Source: JBEBVQ01 sp964527735 (GTDB taxonomy: Bacteria > Bacteroidota > Bacteroidia > Chitinophagales > Chitinophagaceae). From it: 64,000 bases of DNA. Below are positions 7,513 to 16,654 of the stretch, one piece after another. Each line of letters starts with the position of its first letter. Within the stretch, counting starts at the first letter, position 1. Made by a program: the position numbers and the translations under genes. The notes below the pieces were generated by a model. That model did no database searches. It worked only from the letters and a program-made list of their open reading frames with translations, and was not told the DNA's origin. The DNA is taken from assembly GCA_964527735.1 (NCBI GenBank), contig CAZGPG010000004.1, positions 124,001 through 188,000 of the forward strand, read 5' to 3'.

Positions 7513-10356
7513 CAGGTGCATGCTCCTTTCCTTGTACAACGTACGGAACCAGGGATCGCGGAGGTTTTTGATAAAGCGGATGGCCTCACCCGTGCTTTTC
7601 ATTTCAGGCCCTAGTTCCTTATTTACATTCGGGAATTTATTGAAGCTGAACACCGGCTCCTTCACCGCGAAACCTTCCAGATTCTTTTCTATTTTAAAGT
7701 CTTTCAGCTTTTTCTCACCAAGCATGACCTTGGTGGCAATGTTCAGATAAGGAACGCCATAGGCTTTGGCAATGAACGGCGTGGTGCGGCTGGCACGCGG
7801 GTTGGCTTCAATCACAAACACCTTCCCGTCCTTAATGGCATACTGGATATTGATCAGCCCTTTTATATTCAGCCGCAATGCGATCTTCCGGGCGATGTCC
7901 ACCATCTCATCCACTTCAAGCGGGCCGAGATTAAATACCGGCAGCACAGAATGGCTGTCGCCGCTATGGATACCCGCCGGTTCGATATGCTCCATAATGC
8001 CCATGATATGCACATCTTCGCCGTCGCATATCGCATCTATCTCTGCCTCCTGGCAACGATCGAGGAAATGATCTATCAGTATCTTGTTGCCGGGCAGATG
8101 CTTGAGCAGGCTTACCACGCTCTTTTCCAGCTCGTCATCGTTGATCACGATACGCATACGCTGACCACCCAGCACATAGGAGGGGCGCACCAGCACCGGA
8201 TATCCCACCTGATTGGCCACTTCGATCGCTTCATCCGTTGTATAAGCGGTGCCGTATTCGGGATAAGGGATGCTCATCTCCTTGAGCAGGTCGCTGAAAC
8301 GGCCGCGGTCTTCCGCAATATCCATGTTATCGAACGAAGTGCCGATGATAGGTATTCCTTTCTCATGCAGGCGCTCAGCCAGCTTGAGCGCCGTTTGTCC
8401 GCCGAGCTGCACAATGACGCCATCCGGCTTCTCATGCTCCACGATTTCCCAGAGATGCTCCCAGTACACCGGCTCAAAGTAGAGCTTGTCGGCAATATCA
8501 AAATCGGTAGAAACCGTTTCGGGGTTACAATTGACCATCACTGACTCAAAGCCACATTCACGAATGGCCATCAGGCCGTGCGTACAGCAGTAATCAAATT
8601 CGATACCCTGACCAATACGGTTGGGGCCGGAGCCCAGCACGATTATCTTCTTCCTTTCGGATATTTTGCTTTCATTGAATGTAATATCCGTAGTCTGTGC
8701 AGTACCCGAAGACTGCTCGAACGTACTATAAAAATAAGGTGTTTTAGCCTCGAACTCTGCGCTGCAGGTATCCACCATTTTGAACACACGTTTTATACCG
8801 AGCTTCTTCCGGTGCTCATATACCTCTTCTGCCGTACAATCGGTCACGAGATCCGTGATCTGTTCGTCACTGAAACCCATCTGCTTGGCTTCCCAAAGCA
8901 GTTCTTCCGGCAGCTTTTCAAGGTGTTTATATTCCCCGATCTTGTTTTCCAGCGTTACAATATCCTGTATCTGGTAGAGGAACCAGCGGTCTATCTGGGT
9001 AAGCTCCCTGATCGTTTTTATAGACACGCCTGCCATCATCGCTTCCTTGATGCGGAAGATACGGTCCCAGGTGGGGCGCTTCAGGTAATCCATCAACTCT
9101 TCAGGACGCATACGGCTACGGCTGATAGAAGTAAGACCGGTTGCGTTGTTCTCCAGGCTCTGGCAGGCTTTCTGCAGGGCTTCGGGGAATGTGCGCCCGA
9201 TTGCCATCACCTCACCTACCGATTTCATCTGCAAACCCAGCGTATCGTCTGCACCTTTGAATTTATCGAAGTTCCAGCGCGGCATTTTTACGATCACATA
9301 ATCGAGCGCCGGTTCAAAATAGGCCGAAGTGGTTTGTATAATAGGATTTTTCAGCTCATCCAGTGTATAGCCGATCGCCAGCTTGGCCGCGATCTTTGCA
9401 ATAGGATAGCCTGTGGCTTTGGAAGCAAGCGCCGACGAGCGGCTTACGCGCGGATTGATCTCAATGGCAATGATCTCTTCCGTTTCGGGATTCAGTGCAA
9501 ACTGCACATTACAGCCACCGGCGAAATTACCGAGGTCGCGCATCATCCGGATAGCCGTGTTGCGCATCAGTTGGAAGGCTGTATCACTGAGGGTCATAGC
9601 CGGCGCTACTGTGATGCTGTCGCCGGTATGGATACCCATGGGGTCGAAGTTTTCGACGGTACAGATAATAACCACATTATCGGCAACATCGCGCAGCAGC
9701 TCCAGTTCAAATTCCTTCCAGCCCAGCACTGCTCTTTCTACCAATACTTCATGCATCGGAGAGGCCGACAACCCGCGTTCAAGCGCGGCATCAAGCTCTT
9801 CCTTATACATGACAAAGCCACCACCGGTACCGCCTAATGTAAAGGACGGCCGGATTACGATCGGCAAACCTATCTCCTGGGCAAATTCTTTCCCTTCAAG
9901 CAGGGAATTGGCCGTACGCGCCTGAGCCACAGGAACGCCCAGTTCAATCATCCATTCCCGGAATAATTCCCTGTCTTCTGCTTTATCTATCGCTTTGATA
10001 TCCACACCGATCAAACGCACACTAAACCGCTGCCAAACACCCAGCTCGTCGCATTCTTTGGCAAGATTCAGGGCTGTTTGCCCGCCCATAGTGGGCAGTA
10101 CCGCGTCAATCTCATTTTCTTCCAGTATCTGCTCAATACTTTCCACAGTGAGCGGCAGCAAATATACCCGGTCGGCCACCACAGGATCGGTCATGATCGT
10201 GGCGGGATTGGAATTGACCAGAATAACCTTTACACCTTCTTCCCGGAGGCTTCGTGCCGCCTGGGAGCCGGAGTAGTCAAATTCACAGGCCTGGCCGATA
10301 ACAATAGGGCCGGAGCCGATAATCAGTACGGATTTAATAGAAGTGTCGCGCGGCAT
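7504..10356 (-). CDS. carB: carbamoyl-phosphate synthase large subunit, short form
   Basis: This subunit makes carbamoyl phosphate from glutamine-derived ammonia, bicarbonate and two ATP, for pyrimidine and arginine synthesis. Both halves are present: an N-terminal carboxyphosphate half beginning with IIGSGPIVIGQ, the oligomerisation region, and a second carbamate half starting near residue 565 with VLGSGPNRIGQGIEFDY. At 950 residues it ends just after the second ATP-grasp domain. It lacks the roughly 120-130 residue C-terminal MGS-like domain that binds ornithine, UMP or IMP in enteric enzymes (about 1070 residues). From memory, similarly short CarB proteins occur in other Bacteroidota, so this is probably lineage-typical and not a truncation. 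carA is not in the window. Confidence 0.93.
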   Translation of the reverse strand: MPRDTSIKSVLIIGSGPIVIGQACEFDYSGSQAARSLREEGVKVILVNSNPATIMTDPVVADRVYLLPLTVESIEQILEENEIDAVLPTMGGQTALNLAKECDELGVWQRFSVRLIGVDIKAIDKAEDRELFREWMIELGVPVAQARTANSLLEGKEFAQEIGLPIVIRPSFTLGGTGGGFVMYKEELDAALERGLSASPMHEVLVERAVLGWKEFELELLRDVADNVVIICTVENFDPMGIHTGDSITVAPAMTLSDTAFQLMRNTAIRMMRDLGNFAGGCNVQFALNPETEEIIAIEINPRVSRSSALASKATGYPIAKIAAKLAIGYTLDELKNPIIQTTSAYFEPALDYVIVKMPRWNFDKFKGADDTLGLQMKSVGEVMAIGRTFPEALQKACQSLENNATGLTSISRSRMRPEELMDYLKRPTWDRIFRIKEAMMAGVSIKTIRELTQIDRWFLYQIQDIVTLENKIGEYKHLEKLPEELLWEAKQMGFSDEQITDLVTDCTAEEVYEHRKKLGIKRVFKMVDTCSAEFEAKTPYFYSTFEQSSGTAQTTDITFNESKISERKKIIVLGSGPNRIGQGIEFDYCCTHGLMAIRECGFESVMVNCNPETVSTDFDIADKLYFEPVYWEHLWEIVEHEKPDGVIVQLGGQTALKLAERLHEKGIPIIGTSFDNMDIAEDRGRFSDLLKEMSIPYPEYGTAYTTDEAIEVANQVGYPVLVRPSYVLGGQRMRIVINDDELEKSVVSLLKHLPGNKILIDHFLDRCQEAEIDAICDGEDVHIMGIMEHIEPAGIHSGDSHSVLPVFNLGPLEVDEMVDIARKIALRLNIKGLINIQYAIKDGKVFVIEANPRASRTTPFIAKAYGVPYLNIATKVMLGEKKLKDFKIEKNLEGFAVKEPVFSFNKFPNVNKELGPEMKSTGEAIRFIKNLRDPWFRTLYKERSMHLSK

Positions 10357-10753
10357 CTGAACGTTCTAATTCAATTTGGGAATTTGAAAATTTGGGGCTT
10401 TGAAAATTTGAAAATGAGCATTTTATAAAATAGGCATCGATTTTCTTTCAAAATCCTGTTGATTATGGGAGATGAGCAGGCACAAAAAGCGGGCTCAACG
10501 CCCGAGGCGCAAAAGTAGGAAAAATTATGGAGTGCGTATGGGAATTATATCGGTATACCACTTCAGAAATAAATAGGCGATCTGCATGCCGTAGATGACT
10601 TCCGTTTTTTCACCTGAAGAAGGAGATTACCTTCATGTAAGTTCACATCATGATTTTATTGAAAATAAAGAAAATAAATATTTTTTATTGATAAAAGATT
10701 GACTTAAAGCATATTAATATGATGTAATTTGCAGACAGGGTAAAATAAAGGAT
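10357..10753. other. 397-bp intergenic region between carB and the ORF6N gene
   Basis: Next to carB lie direct repeats of TTTGAAAATTTG (about 10374-10426), related to the AT-rich element at 771-835. The remainder becomes very AT-rich towards the ORF6N gene. A possible promoter there has TTG at 10699-10701 and TAATTTGC at 10725-10732 (23-nt spacer), which is imperfect against the Bacteroidota consensus. No gene is visible. Confidence 0.6.
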
Positions 10754-11275
10754 ATGGAATTGCAGACCATTCAACACAAAATATATGAAGTACGAGGCCA
10801 GCGGGTGATGTTAGACTTTGACCTTTCAGCATTGTATGAAACGGAAACAAAACGGCTGAAAGAAGCGGTAAGACGCAATATTGAACGCTTCCCTTCCGAT
10901 TTTATGTTTGAACTCACAAGGGATGAATACAACGCTTTAAGGTCGCAGATTGCGTCCTTAGAAACAGGTCGGGGAAAGTATAGTAAGTTTAACCCCTTTG
11001 CATTTACCGAACAGGGTGTTGCCATGCTGGCAAGTGTATTAAACAGCCCAAAAGCCATTGAAGTAAATATACAGATTGTGCGGGCATTTGTGTTTCTAAG
11101 ACAATACGCTTTATCCCACAAAGACTTGACGAATAAGCTAAAAGCGCTTGAACGAAAATATAACAAGCAATTTAAGGACGTATATGAAGCGATCGGCTAT
11201 CTGCTCAAAAAAGATGCACAGGAAACCGAATTAAAATCACGCAGGCAAATCGGGTTTAAGGTTAATGAAGAATAA
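10754..11275 (+). CDS. ORF6N-domain (phage antirepressor-like) protein
   Basis: The 173-residue protein starts with an ORF6N/KilA-N-type domain (about 3-90). Its typical segments are YEVRGQRVMLDFDLSALY, RNIERFPSDFMFEL and FTEQGVAMLASVLNS. A coiled region (about 125-165) follows. Proteins of this type are found in phages and integrated elements and are thought to bind DNA as antirepressors or regulators. No other phage or plasmid gene is next to it. Codon use and the upstream region are more AT-rich than the neighbours, which suggests acquisition by transfer. It may be a remnant of an element or a free-standing regulator. Confidence 0.85.
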   Translation: MELQTIQHKIYEVRGQRVMLDFDLSALYETETKRLKEAVRRNIERFPSDFMFELTRDEYNALRSQIASLETGRGKYSKFNPFAFTEQGVAMLASVLNSPKAIEVNIQIVRAFVFLRQYALSHKDLTNKLKALERKYNKQFKDVYEAIGYLLKKDAQETELKSRRQIGFKVNEE

Positions 11276-11385
11276 TTTTTGATCCCGCTTGCGGCAAGTA
11301 TTTTCATTGCCGCTTTATCAAATGTGTCAAAAAATTTCCAAAGACAAGCCGTCTTTTCTATTTTCGTACACACAAAGCCCGGCAT

Positions 11386-12201
11386 ATGTACATACGATCG
11401 TCACTTTTCGCTGCATGCCTTTGTATGGTATTCATCGCCTGCAATGCTCCTGATCAGTTTAAATCCCGTGGCCCTATTACCCTGGGCGACTCTTCCACGA
11501 TCGTGACGGAGACCGATCCCCGGTATCTCGGAGATATGGTAGCAGATTTTCAGCCGGCGGCGCCACAACCCGAACCGGCCCCGGCCCCCACTCCGCAGAC
11601 AGATACGCCGGCAGCACAGACAGTAACAACCAATACCATCGCACCCGAAACCAAAGGACTAAGCGTTGATTTTGAAGAGATACAAGTGTTTATTGCCGAT
11701 ATAGAAACCACTTCATTTTCTCATAGTACCAGCAATAAAAAAAGCGCTGCTTATATGCTGACGGACGGTAACCTGGCAGGGAATAAGCTACAGTTTTCCG
11801 GCGCAGGCGCCGTAACCCGTGTCACCCAGCGCTATGAAACAATTCTGGCAATTGAAGGCAAACCCGGCAAACTCCTGCTCGAACCACTCGCTTATACTTC
11901 AGGATGGCAAACACTGAAAGTGGATAATAATGAAGTTGTCCTTTCAGGGTTGGAACATGCGAAGCTGCAATACACAAAAGCAACAAAAAACAAGATACAG
12001 ACAGAAGTAACCAGGGCGGCACGGGCCGGCAGAATGAGCCGGCAGGAACAGCAGGAGTATCAGAATGCCGCAAATAAAGTCCGTGCTGCTAATCAGAAAC
12101 CTATGACGGTAGTGCTGCGCAATGTGATCTGGCAGATCAGCGGTAAGGACAGCAAGGGGCGCACATTCAGCAAAGAGCTGCGTATAGATATGCCGGGGTA
12201 G
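11386..12201 (+). CDS. hypothetical lipoprotein
   Basis: The family is not recognised. The 271-residue product has a lipoprotein signal peptide with lipobox FIAC (Cys19). A Pro/Ala-rich linker follows (about 57-80), then a globular domain of about 180 residues. The globular part looks beta-rich in its first half and carries a charged helical stretch (about 205-235). It would be exported and lipid-anchored. A second ATG option is not needed, since the first Met gives a good signal. The stop codon TAG lies within a dispersed repeat (GTAGGGGCAATCC). No operon partner is evident. Confidence 0.7.
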   Translation: MYIRSSLFAACLCMVFIACNAPDQFKSRGPITLGDSSTIVTETDPRYLGDMVADFQPAAPQPEPAPAPTPQTDTPAAQTVTTNTIAPETKGLSVDFEEIQVFIADIETTSFSHSTSNKKSAAYMLTDGNLAGNKLQFSGAGAVTRVTQRYETILAIEGKPGKLLLEPLAYTSGWQTLKVDNNEVVLSGLEHAKLQYTKATKNKIQTEVTRAARAGRMSRQEQQEYQNAANKVRAANQKPMTVVLRNVIWQISGKDSKGRTFSKELRIDMPG

Positions 12202-12272
12202 GGGCAATCCTGCGTGATTATCCAGAAGGATGAGGGATGAATGGACACCGTAGGGGCGAATTGAATTCGCCC
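12198..12272. repeat. two copies of the GTAGGGGC palindrome family
   Basis: A degenerate copy (GTAGGGGCAATCCTGCGTGA, 12198-12217 and onward to 12223) supplies the TAG stop of the preceding lipoprotein gene. A full copy, GGGCGAATT-G-AATTCGCCC, lies at 12254-12272. Confidence 0.7.
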
Positions 12273-12295
12273 GTAAATGATGAATAGTCGAAATC

Positions 12296-12712
12296 TCACA
12301 GTTCTGCGATACATTTTAGTTCTATAGCTATGGCAGAAGGCAGGGAATTGACACTTACCGTAGTGCGGCAGGGTTGATTGTCTTTGAAGTATTCCGCATA
12401 GATGCGGTTGTAGGTGTGAAAGTCGCGCTTCATATCTACCAGAAAAACCGTTACATCCACGAGTTTATCCCAACTGCTGCCGCTGGCTTCCAGTACGGTA
12501 CGCACATTATCGAACACACTACGGCATTGCGCCTCAAAATCGAAGCTCAGGAACTGCCCGTGCTTGTCGAGCTTCAGGCCCGGTATCTCATCGGTTTCAG
12601 CGTTGCGAGGACCGATACCCGACAGGAATAACAGGTTACCAACTTTACGTGCGTGGGGGTACAGCCCCATTGGCTTAGGCGCTTTGTCGGTAGAAATGAT
12701 AGATGATGCCAT
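12296..12712 (-). CDS. RidA (YjgF/YER057c/UK114) family protein
   Basis: This 138-residue protein is a single Rid-family domain. Rid proteins form trimers and hydrolyse reactive enamine/imine intermediates. The conserved arginine that binds the substrate carboxylate is present in PCRTTVSVNSLP (Arg116). The N-terminal portion (PMGLYPHARKVGNLLFLSG) resembles 2-aminomuconate deaminase-type members of tryptophan degradation, but no kynurenine-pathway gene lies in the window, so that specific role is not claimed. It follows the heptose kinase on the same strand with 46 bp between them, which include an 11-bp-stem hairpin. Confidence 0.85.
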   Translation of the reverse strand: MASSIISTDKAPKPMGLYPHARKVGNLLFLSGIGPRNAETDEIPGLKLDKHGQFLSFDFEAQCRSVFDNVRTVLEASGSSWDKLVDVTVFLVDMKRDFHTYNRIYAEYFKDNQPCRTTVSVNSLPSAIAIELKCIAEL

Positions 12713-12725
12713 GATCTGTATTTTT

Positions 12726-12753
12726 AATTAGCTGATGTGATAATCAGCTAATT
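12726..12753. repeat. short inverted repeat between hddA-like and ridA genes
   Basis: AATTAGCTGAT (12726-12736) and ATCAGCTAATT (12743-12753) form a perfect 11-bp stem with a 6-nt loop. No T-run follows on the minus strand, so it is not a textbook terminator for the upstream minus-strand gene. Confidence 0.6.
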
Positions 12754-12758
12754 CAGGT

Positions 12759-13781
12759 TTAAATGCTCCAGGTAACCAACCCGTTTTTCACAAATTGGAA
12801 GGCACGGAAGTCCCCGCCAAAGGTATGCAGCGCTTCCCTTACCTTATAATGCGTATTGGCCGGGCAATAAAACATCATAAAGCCGCCGCCGCCCGCGCCG
12901 GTGATCTTACCGCCGGTAGCGCCTGCTTTAAGCGCTGCCTCATATATTTCATCGAGATGACTGTTGGATATGCCACTGGCCATCTGCTTTTTGTACCGGA
13001 ATCCATAATCAAGGATATGGCCAAACTCATGAATGTTGCCTTTCAGCAAAGCTTCCTTCATCATCCGTGCCTGCTCTTTGAGTTGGTGCATGGCCTCAAT
13101 AGACTGCTGATTTTTATTCTTTACATTTTCACTCTGCACTTCTATAATGGCAGAAGACAGACGGCTGGTTGCTGTAAAATACAGCAGCATATTATTTTCC
13201 AGCTCGTACAGATATTGCAATCTGATGCGGAGGGGATTCACGATCACCTGATCATTCTTATAAAACTCCATAAAATTCACCCCGCCGAATGTGGCCGCAT
13301 ACTGATCCTGTTTGCCACCCGCCATGCCCAGGTCTTCCCGTTCTATTTCATACGCCAGATGGGCAATGTCGTATTCGCCGAGCGGAAGGCGTAACCATTC
13401 CACAAAAACGCCCAGGATCGCAACGGTAAGGGTTGACGAAGTGCCCAGTCCGCTGCCGGCAGGAGCATCTACAAAAGTAGTAAGCCTGAACCCTGACGGT
13501 ACGGGCCCGAAATCACGGACTACGCGGTTATACACACCCTTAGCGAGGTCCAGCTTACCATCAACAGGCAGCGTATCCAATTTTGGGAGCTCCAGATATT
13601 CGTTCCGGTCTACAGCTTCGAGTATGATGGTTTCGTCAGAAAGCGGCTCGATGGTAGCATATGCATACAGAGAAATGGTAGCGTTGAGAATAGCGCCGCC
13701 ATACAGATCACAATAAGGGCTGACATCCGTGCCGCCGCCGGCCAAACCTATACGCAAAGGTGCTTTACTGCGATGTATCAT
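12759..13781 (-). CDS. hddA: GHMP kinase, D-glycero-D-manno-heptose 7-phosphate kinase-like
   Basis: This 340-residue GHMP-superfamily kinase has the N-terminal substrate motif KAPLRIGLAGGGTDVSPY, the ATP-binding loop PAGSGLGTSS (107-116), and a C-terminal motif KITGAGGGGFMMFY. These features and the length match HddA, which phosphorylates D-glycero-D-manno-heptose 7-phosphate at C1 on the way to GDP-heptose for surface polysaccharide. The related L-fucose/galactose-type GHMP kinases are less likely. The usual partners (sedoheptulose-7-P isomerase, phosphatase, nucleotidyltransferase) are not nearby, so sugar specificity remains inferred. Confidence 0.8.
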   Translation of the reverse strand: MIHRSKAPLRIGLAGGGTDVSPYCDLYGGAILNATISLYAYATIEPLSDETIILEAVDRNEYLELPKLDTLPVDGKLDLAKGVYNRVVRDFGPVPSGFRLTTFVDAPAGSGLGTSSTLTVAILGVFVEWLRLPLGEYDIAHLAYEIEREDLGMAGGKQDQYAATFGGVNFMEFYKNDQVIVNPLRIRLQYLYELENNMLLYFTATSRLSSAIIEVQSENVKNKNQQSIEAMHQLKEQARMMKEALLKGNIHEFGHILDYGFRYKKQMASGISNSHLDEIYEAALKAGATGGKITGAGGGGFMMFYCPANTHYKVREALHTFGGDFRAFQFVKNGLVTWSI

Positions 13782-13819
13782 TTAATGAAACAATTAACAA
13801 CGTGATAGTAGTGACCATA

Positions 13820-14224
13820 TTACGCAGCCACGGCTTTCCGTTTGGCGATACGGCTCATGGTGTAAAATAACAACACACCTAGCAATCCGCCAATACCGTT
13901 GGCTACTATATCTTTATAATCGAAGCTCCGGCCAAGCATGGGGAAGAGCTGCTGCAGCCATTCCACCAGCCAACCTAAGACAATGCTGATCAGACATATA
14001 AGCATGCGATAACCCGCACCAGATGCCGGTCGAACGCAAGCCCAGCCAAAACTGAATACGGCAAACAAGACCATGTGTGTCCATTTGTCCGCCAGCGGCA
14101 CATCTAGTTCCGGTAGCTCTTTTGCCGGCCAGAGGCATAAAATGAAAATGAGCAAGGTCCATAAAATTGCCGGTAGCCTTGCTCGTTTTCTATATGGGGA
14201 TTGTGGAGTGAAAATCCGCCACAT
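13820..14224 (-). CDS. VanZ-family membrane protein
   Basis: A 134-residue integral membrane protein with about four hydrophobic helices and a VanZ-like pattern (the DKWTHMVLFAVFSF segment after helix 1, and DYKDIVANGIGGLLG before the last helix). The function of free-standing VanZ proteins is unknown; in enterococci VanZ lowers teicoplanin sensitivity. It starts 5 bp after the gcvH stop on the same strand, so the two are almost certainly co-transcribed. Confidence 0.8.
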   Translation of the reverse strand: MWRIFTPQSPYRKRARLPAILWTLLIFILCLWPAKELPELDVPLADKWTHMVLFAVFSFGWACVRPASGAGYRMLICLISIVLGWLVEWLQQLFPMLGRSFDYKDIVANGIGGLLGVLLFYTMSRIAKRKAVAA

Positions 14225-14229
14225 GATGC

Positions 14230-14604
14230 TTATTCTCCTATAAGGGATTTGTAATCCGCATCGCTCATCAATGCATCAAGATCGCCGGAAACACGTATTT
14301 TAACCATCCATCCGTCGCCATAAGGATCTGTATTGATCAGTTCGGGGTTTCCTTCCAGTTGCGGATTCACTTCCAGTATTTCACCCGTCACCGGCATGTA
14401 CAGATCAGAAACGGTTTTTACAGCTTCTACCGTGCCGAAGATATCGCCGGTGTTTACCGTTTGTCCCACGGTGTTTACATCTACATAAACAATATCGCCC
14501 AGCTCACGTTGTGCAAAATCCGTGATACCAATGTAAGCCGTGTCACCTTCTGTCCGGACCCATTCATGGTCTTTGGTGTACTTTAATTCAGCAGGGAAAT
14601 TCAT
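14230..14604 (-). CDS. gcvH: glycine cleavage system H protein
   Basis: The 124-residue lipoyl carrier shuttles the aminomethyl group between the P, T and L proteins of glycine cleavage. The lipoylation site is Lys63 in FGTVEAVKTVSDLY, and the family hallmarks YTKDHEWV and DIVYVDV are present. A longer frame begins at 14652, but the ATG at 14602-14604 gives the standard MNFPAELKYTKDHEW start and the normal H-protein length. Other gcv genes are not in the window, which is common because H is often unlinked. It is followed 5 bp later by vanZ. Confidence 0.93.
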   Translation of the reverse strand: MNFPAELKYTKDHEWVRTEGDTAYIGITDFAQRELGDIVYVDVNTVGQTVNTGDIFGTVEAVKTVSDLYMPVTGEILEVNPQLEGNPELINTDPYGDGWMVKIRVSGDLDALMSDADYKSLIGE

Positions 14605-14689
14605 ATGAAAATATTTGAGCGTAAAAATAATCCAATTTATGATCGAAAGCAATTTTGAATTTTAATACGTCTGCCTGCTGCCCATCCCC

Positions 14690-16618
14690 TTATTTCCGTA
14701 CCACTTTGTGCATATGCACCCTGCCCGTGTTATCGGTTAATTGTATCAAATAGGTTCCTGGTGCAAGCTGATCCAGGTCAAAGATCAATTTATCACCATC
14801 ACTTTTATACCAGGAAGCCCGTACCCATTGCCCGCGGACATCCGTCAATAATATCTCCCTGGTTTGCCCGGCCAGCCCCTGACCCTGCAATACCACATAA
14901 CGTTCCGTCGGGTTGGGAAAGACTTTTATAGCTGCAACAGGCGCGTCTGTATCAGGCACCCCCACCGGGAAACTATTTACCGTAGCCGCCTGATTCACCT
15001 TTGGATTGTAGATCACCGAACGGTTACAGGATGCATCAGGCCAGCGGACCACTACCGAATCTACATGCTCTGTTTTGTCCAGACCGAAATTCAATATAAA
15101 CGGCTGCTGACCCGTATGCATACCCCGGCCTGCCATCAACTCGCGCATCTGCATCTTGTCTCCGTAATGTACATACACCCGCGAACCGATACCACTGCGG
15201 TTGATACCTTTACCAGCATGAACCACCGGCTCTACCGACAGCCAGTTGTTCTGATTCCCGATTTCATTCTCCCACAGATCAAAATAACTCCCCCCGGTAC
15301 CCAGCACCAGAAAATCATCATCACCGTCCAGGTCATAGTCAAATACCTCTATACCCAAAGAATTTTTCAATTCCGGCACCAGTAAACCCAGTTCCCGTGT
15401 CGCTTCTTTAAACGTGCCATCCGCCTGCTGATGCCAGAAATAAGTCCTGTCCGTATTCGGTGCGTACGTTGACTGAACCATAATGATATCTTTCAATCCG
15501 TCATTGTCCATATCCAGGAAGATCGCATCATAATCACCGCGATGAGGCGATGCGGGTGCGCTTACAGGAAGCAGCGTCTCGTCTATCTTAAAACGATATC
15601 CTTTATCCGGACCCTCATTGATCGCCACCGTGGAGCGGAACTGACCCGGCTGGTTACCGCCGTGTACTACCGCCAGGAACATGTCCATATAACCATCATT
15701 GTTCACATCCTCAGGGATCACGCTGAATGTGCAGGATGCCTGGCGTTCACCAGTACGAAACAAATCATATCCTTTTGATTTGCCGACATCCGTAAATGTG
15801 CCGTCTCCCAGGTTACGGAAAAGCTTACCGCCCGTACGGCAATACGGAGCCGTGAATATATCAGGGTAGCAGTCATTGTCAAAGTCTGTGGCGGCAGCCC
15901 CGTACATCGGCTCCATATAACCCGATATACCGCTGGATGCGCTTACATCCGTAAACGTACCATCGCCATTTCCCTTCAGCAACCGCGCGTGATCCCACAC
16001 ATTCTTTGTATAGTCTTTAAACCAGGTAGGTATGAACAGATCCAGATTGCCATCGCGGTCATAATCCAGAGCACTCAACGCACGTACATTGATCAACCCA
16101 AACGCTTCAAGACCATTATCCGGTTTCCATTGAAAGTTGCCGGTACCATCACCCAGATATATCTGCGCACGATCCAGGGGGTTCGGATATTGTTCAATAC
16201 GGTGATAATAATTACCCGTTACCAGATCTATGTTTCCGTCGTTATTAAAATCCGCCAGTGTATAGCAGTTCGCATTGTTGCCCGTATCGGGGGGAACAAT
16301 ATTCACCAGCGACTCAGAGGTCACGTCAATGAACCTGCGCTTTTTCGGATCATTGCCCGGCGCCTGTGTATTCAGATACAACCGGATCGGCCTGCGTACA
16401 CTGTATATGCTCTCTCCGGGATTGGTATATACCACGATCACATCCGGATATTTATCGTTATTGATATCAGCGATGCTCACAAAGTGTACTCTTGTACTAT
16501 CCGTAAGGCCGGACTCATGGGCAGGAATACGCTTAAACCAACCCGGTGACTGCGCATAGGACGTGAAAGCCGTACCCGCCATCATCATGGCGGACATAAA
16601 AATCATCTTACTCTTCAT
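14690..16618 (-). CDS. FG-GAP/VCBS and ASPIC-UnbV protein with T9SS type A signal (cassette A, cargo 3)
   Basis: The 642-residue secreted protein has a Sec signal peptide (cleavage near SYAQ, residue 22). Repeated FG-GAP/VCBS calcium-loop motifs follow, such as ADINNDKYPDV, ADFNNDGNIDLV, DYDRDGNLDLF, DVNNDGYMDMF and DMDNDGLKDI, which predict an integrin-like beta-propeller. Next come an ASPIC/UnbV-type segment (NRSGIGSRVYVHYG ... VVVRWPDAS) and a C-terminal sorting domain (IKVFPNPTERYVVLQG ... HKVVRK). It should be exported by Sec and then crossed to the surface by T9SS. It is closely similar to the protein at 42826-44766 and is the last gene of the minus-strand block, 36 bp after cargo 2. 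Function is unknown. Confidence 0.88.
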   Translation of the reverse strand: MKSKMIFMSAMMMAGTAFTSYAQSPGWFKRIPAHESGLTDSTRVHFVSIADINNDKYPDVIVVYTNPGESIYSVRRPIRLYLNTQAPGNDPKKRRFIDVTSESLVNIVPPDTGNNANCYTLADFNNDGNIDLVTGNYYHRIEQYPNPLDRAQIYLGDGTGNFQWKPDNGLEAFGLINVRALSALDYDRDGNLDLFIPTWFKDYTKNVWDHARLLKGNGDGTFTDVSASSGISGYMEPMYGAAATDFDNDCYPDIFTAPYCRTGGKLFRNLGDGTFTDVGKSKGYDLFRTGERQASCTFSVIPEDVNNDGYMDMFLAVVHGGNQPGQFRSTVAINEGPDKGYRFKIDETLLPVSAPASPHRGDYDAIFLDMDNDGLKDIIMVQSTYAPNTDRTYFWHQQADGTFKEATRELGLLVPELKNSLGIEVFDYDLDGDDDFLVLGTGGSYFDLWENEIGNQNNWLSVEPVVHAGKGINRSGIGSRVYVHYGDKMQMRELMAGRGMHTGQQPFILNFGLDKTEHVDSVVVRWPDASCNRSVIYNPKVNQAATVNSFPVGVPDTDAPVAAIKVFPNPTERYVVLQGQGLAGQTREILLTDVRGQWVRASWYKSDGDKLIFDLDQLAPGTYLIQLTDNTGRVHMHKVVRK

Positions 16619-16654
16619 CTGATTATTGTTTGATTGCCGCTGGCAAAAATTTAT

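Noticed and set aside
8578..9837. 419-codon open frame on the plus strand
   Set aside because: It is antisense to carB, whose conserved domains cover the region fully; the frame is cysteine- and histidine-rich with no domain, as expected of a codon-bias shadow.
12296..12712. Kynurenine-pathway 2-aminomuconate deaminase
   Set aside because: N-terminal resemblance only; no other pathway gene in the window, so only the RidA family is called.
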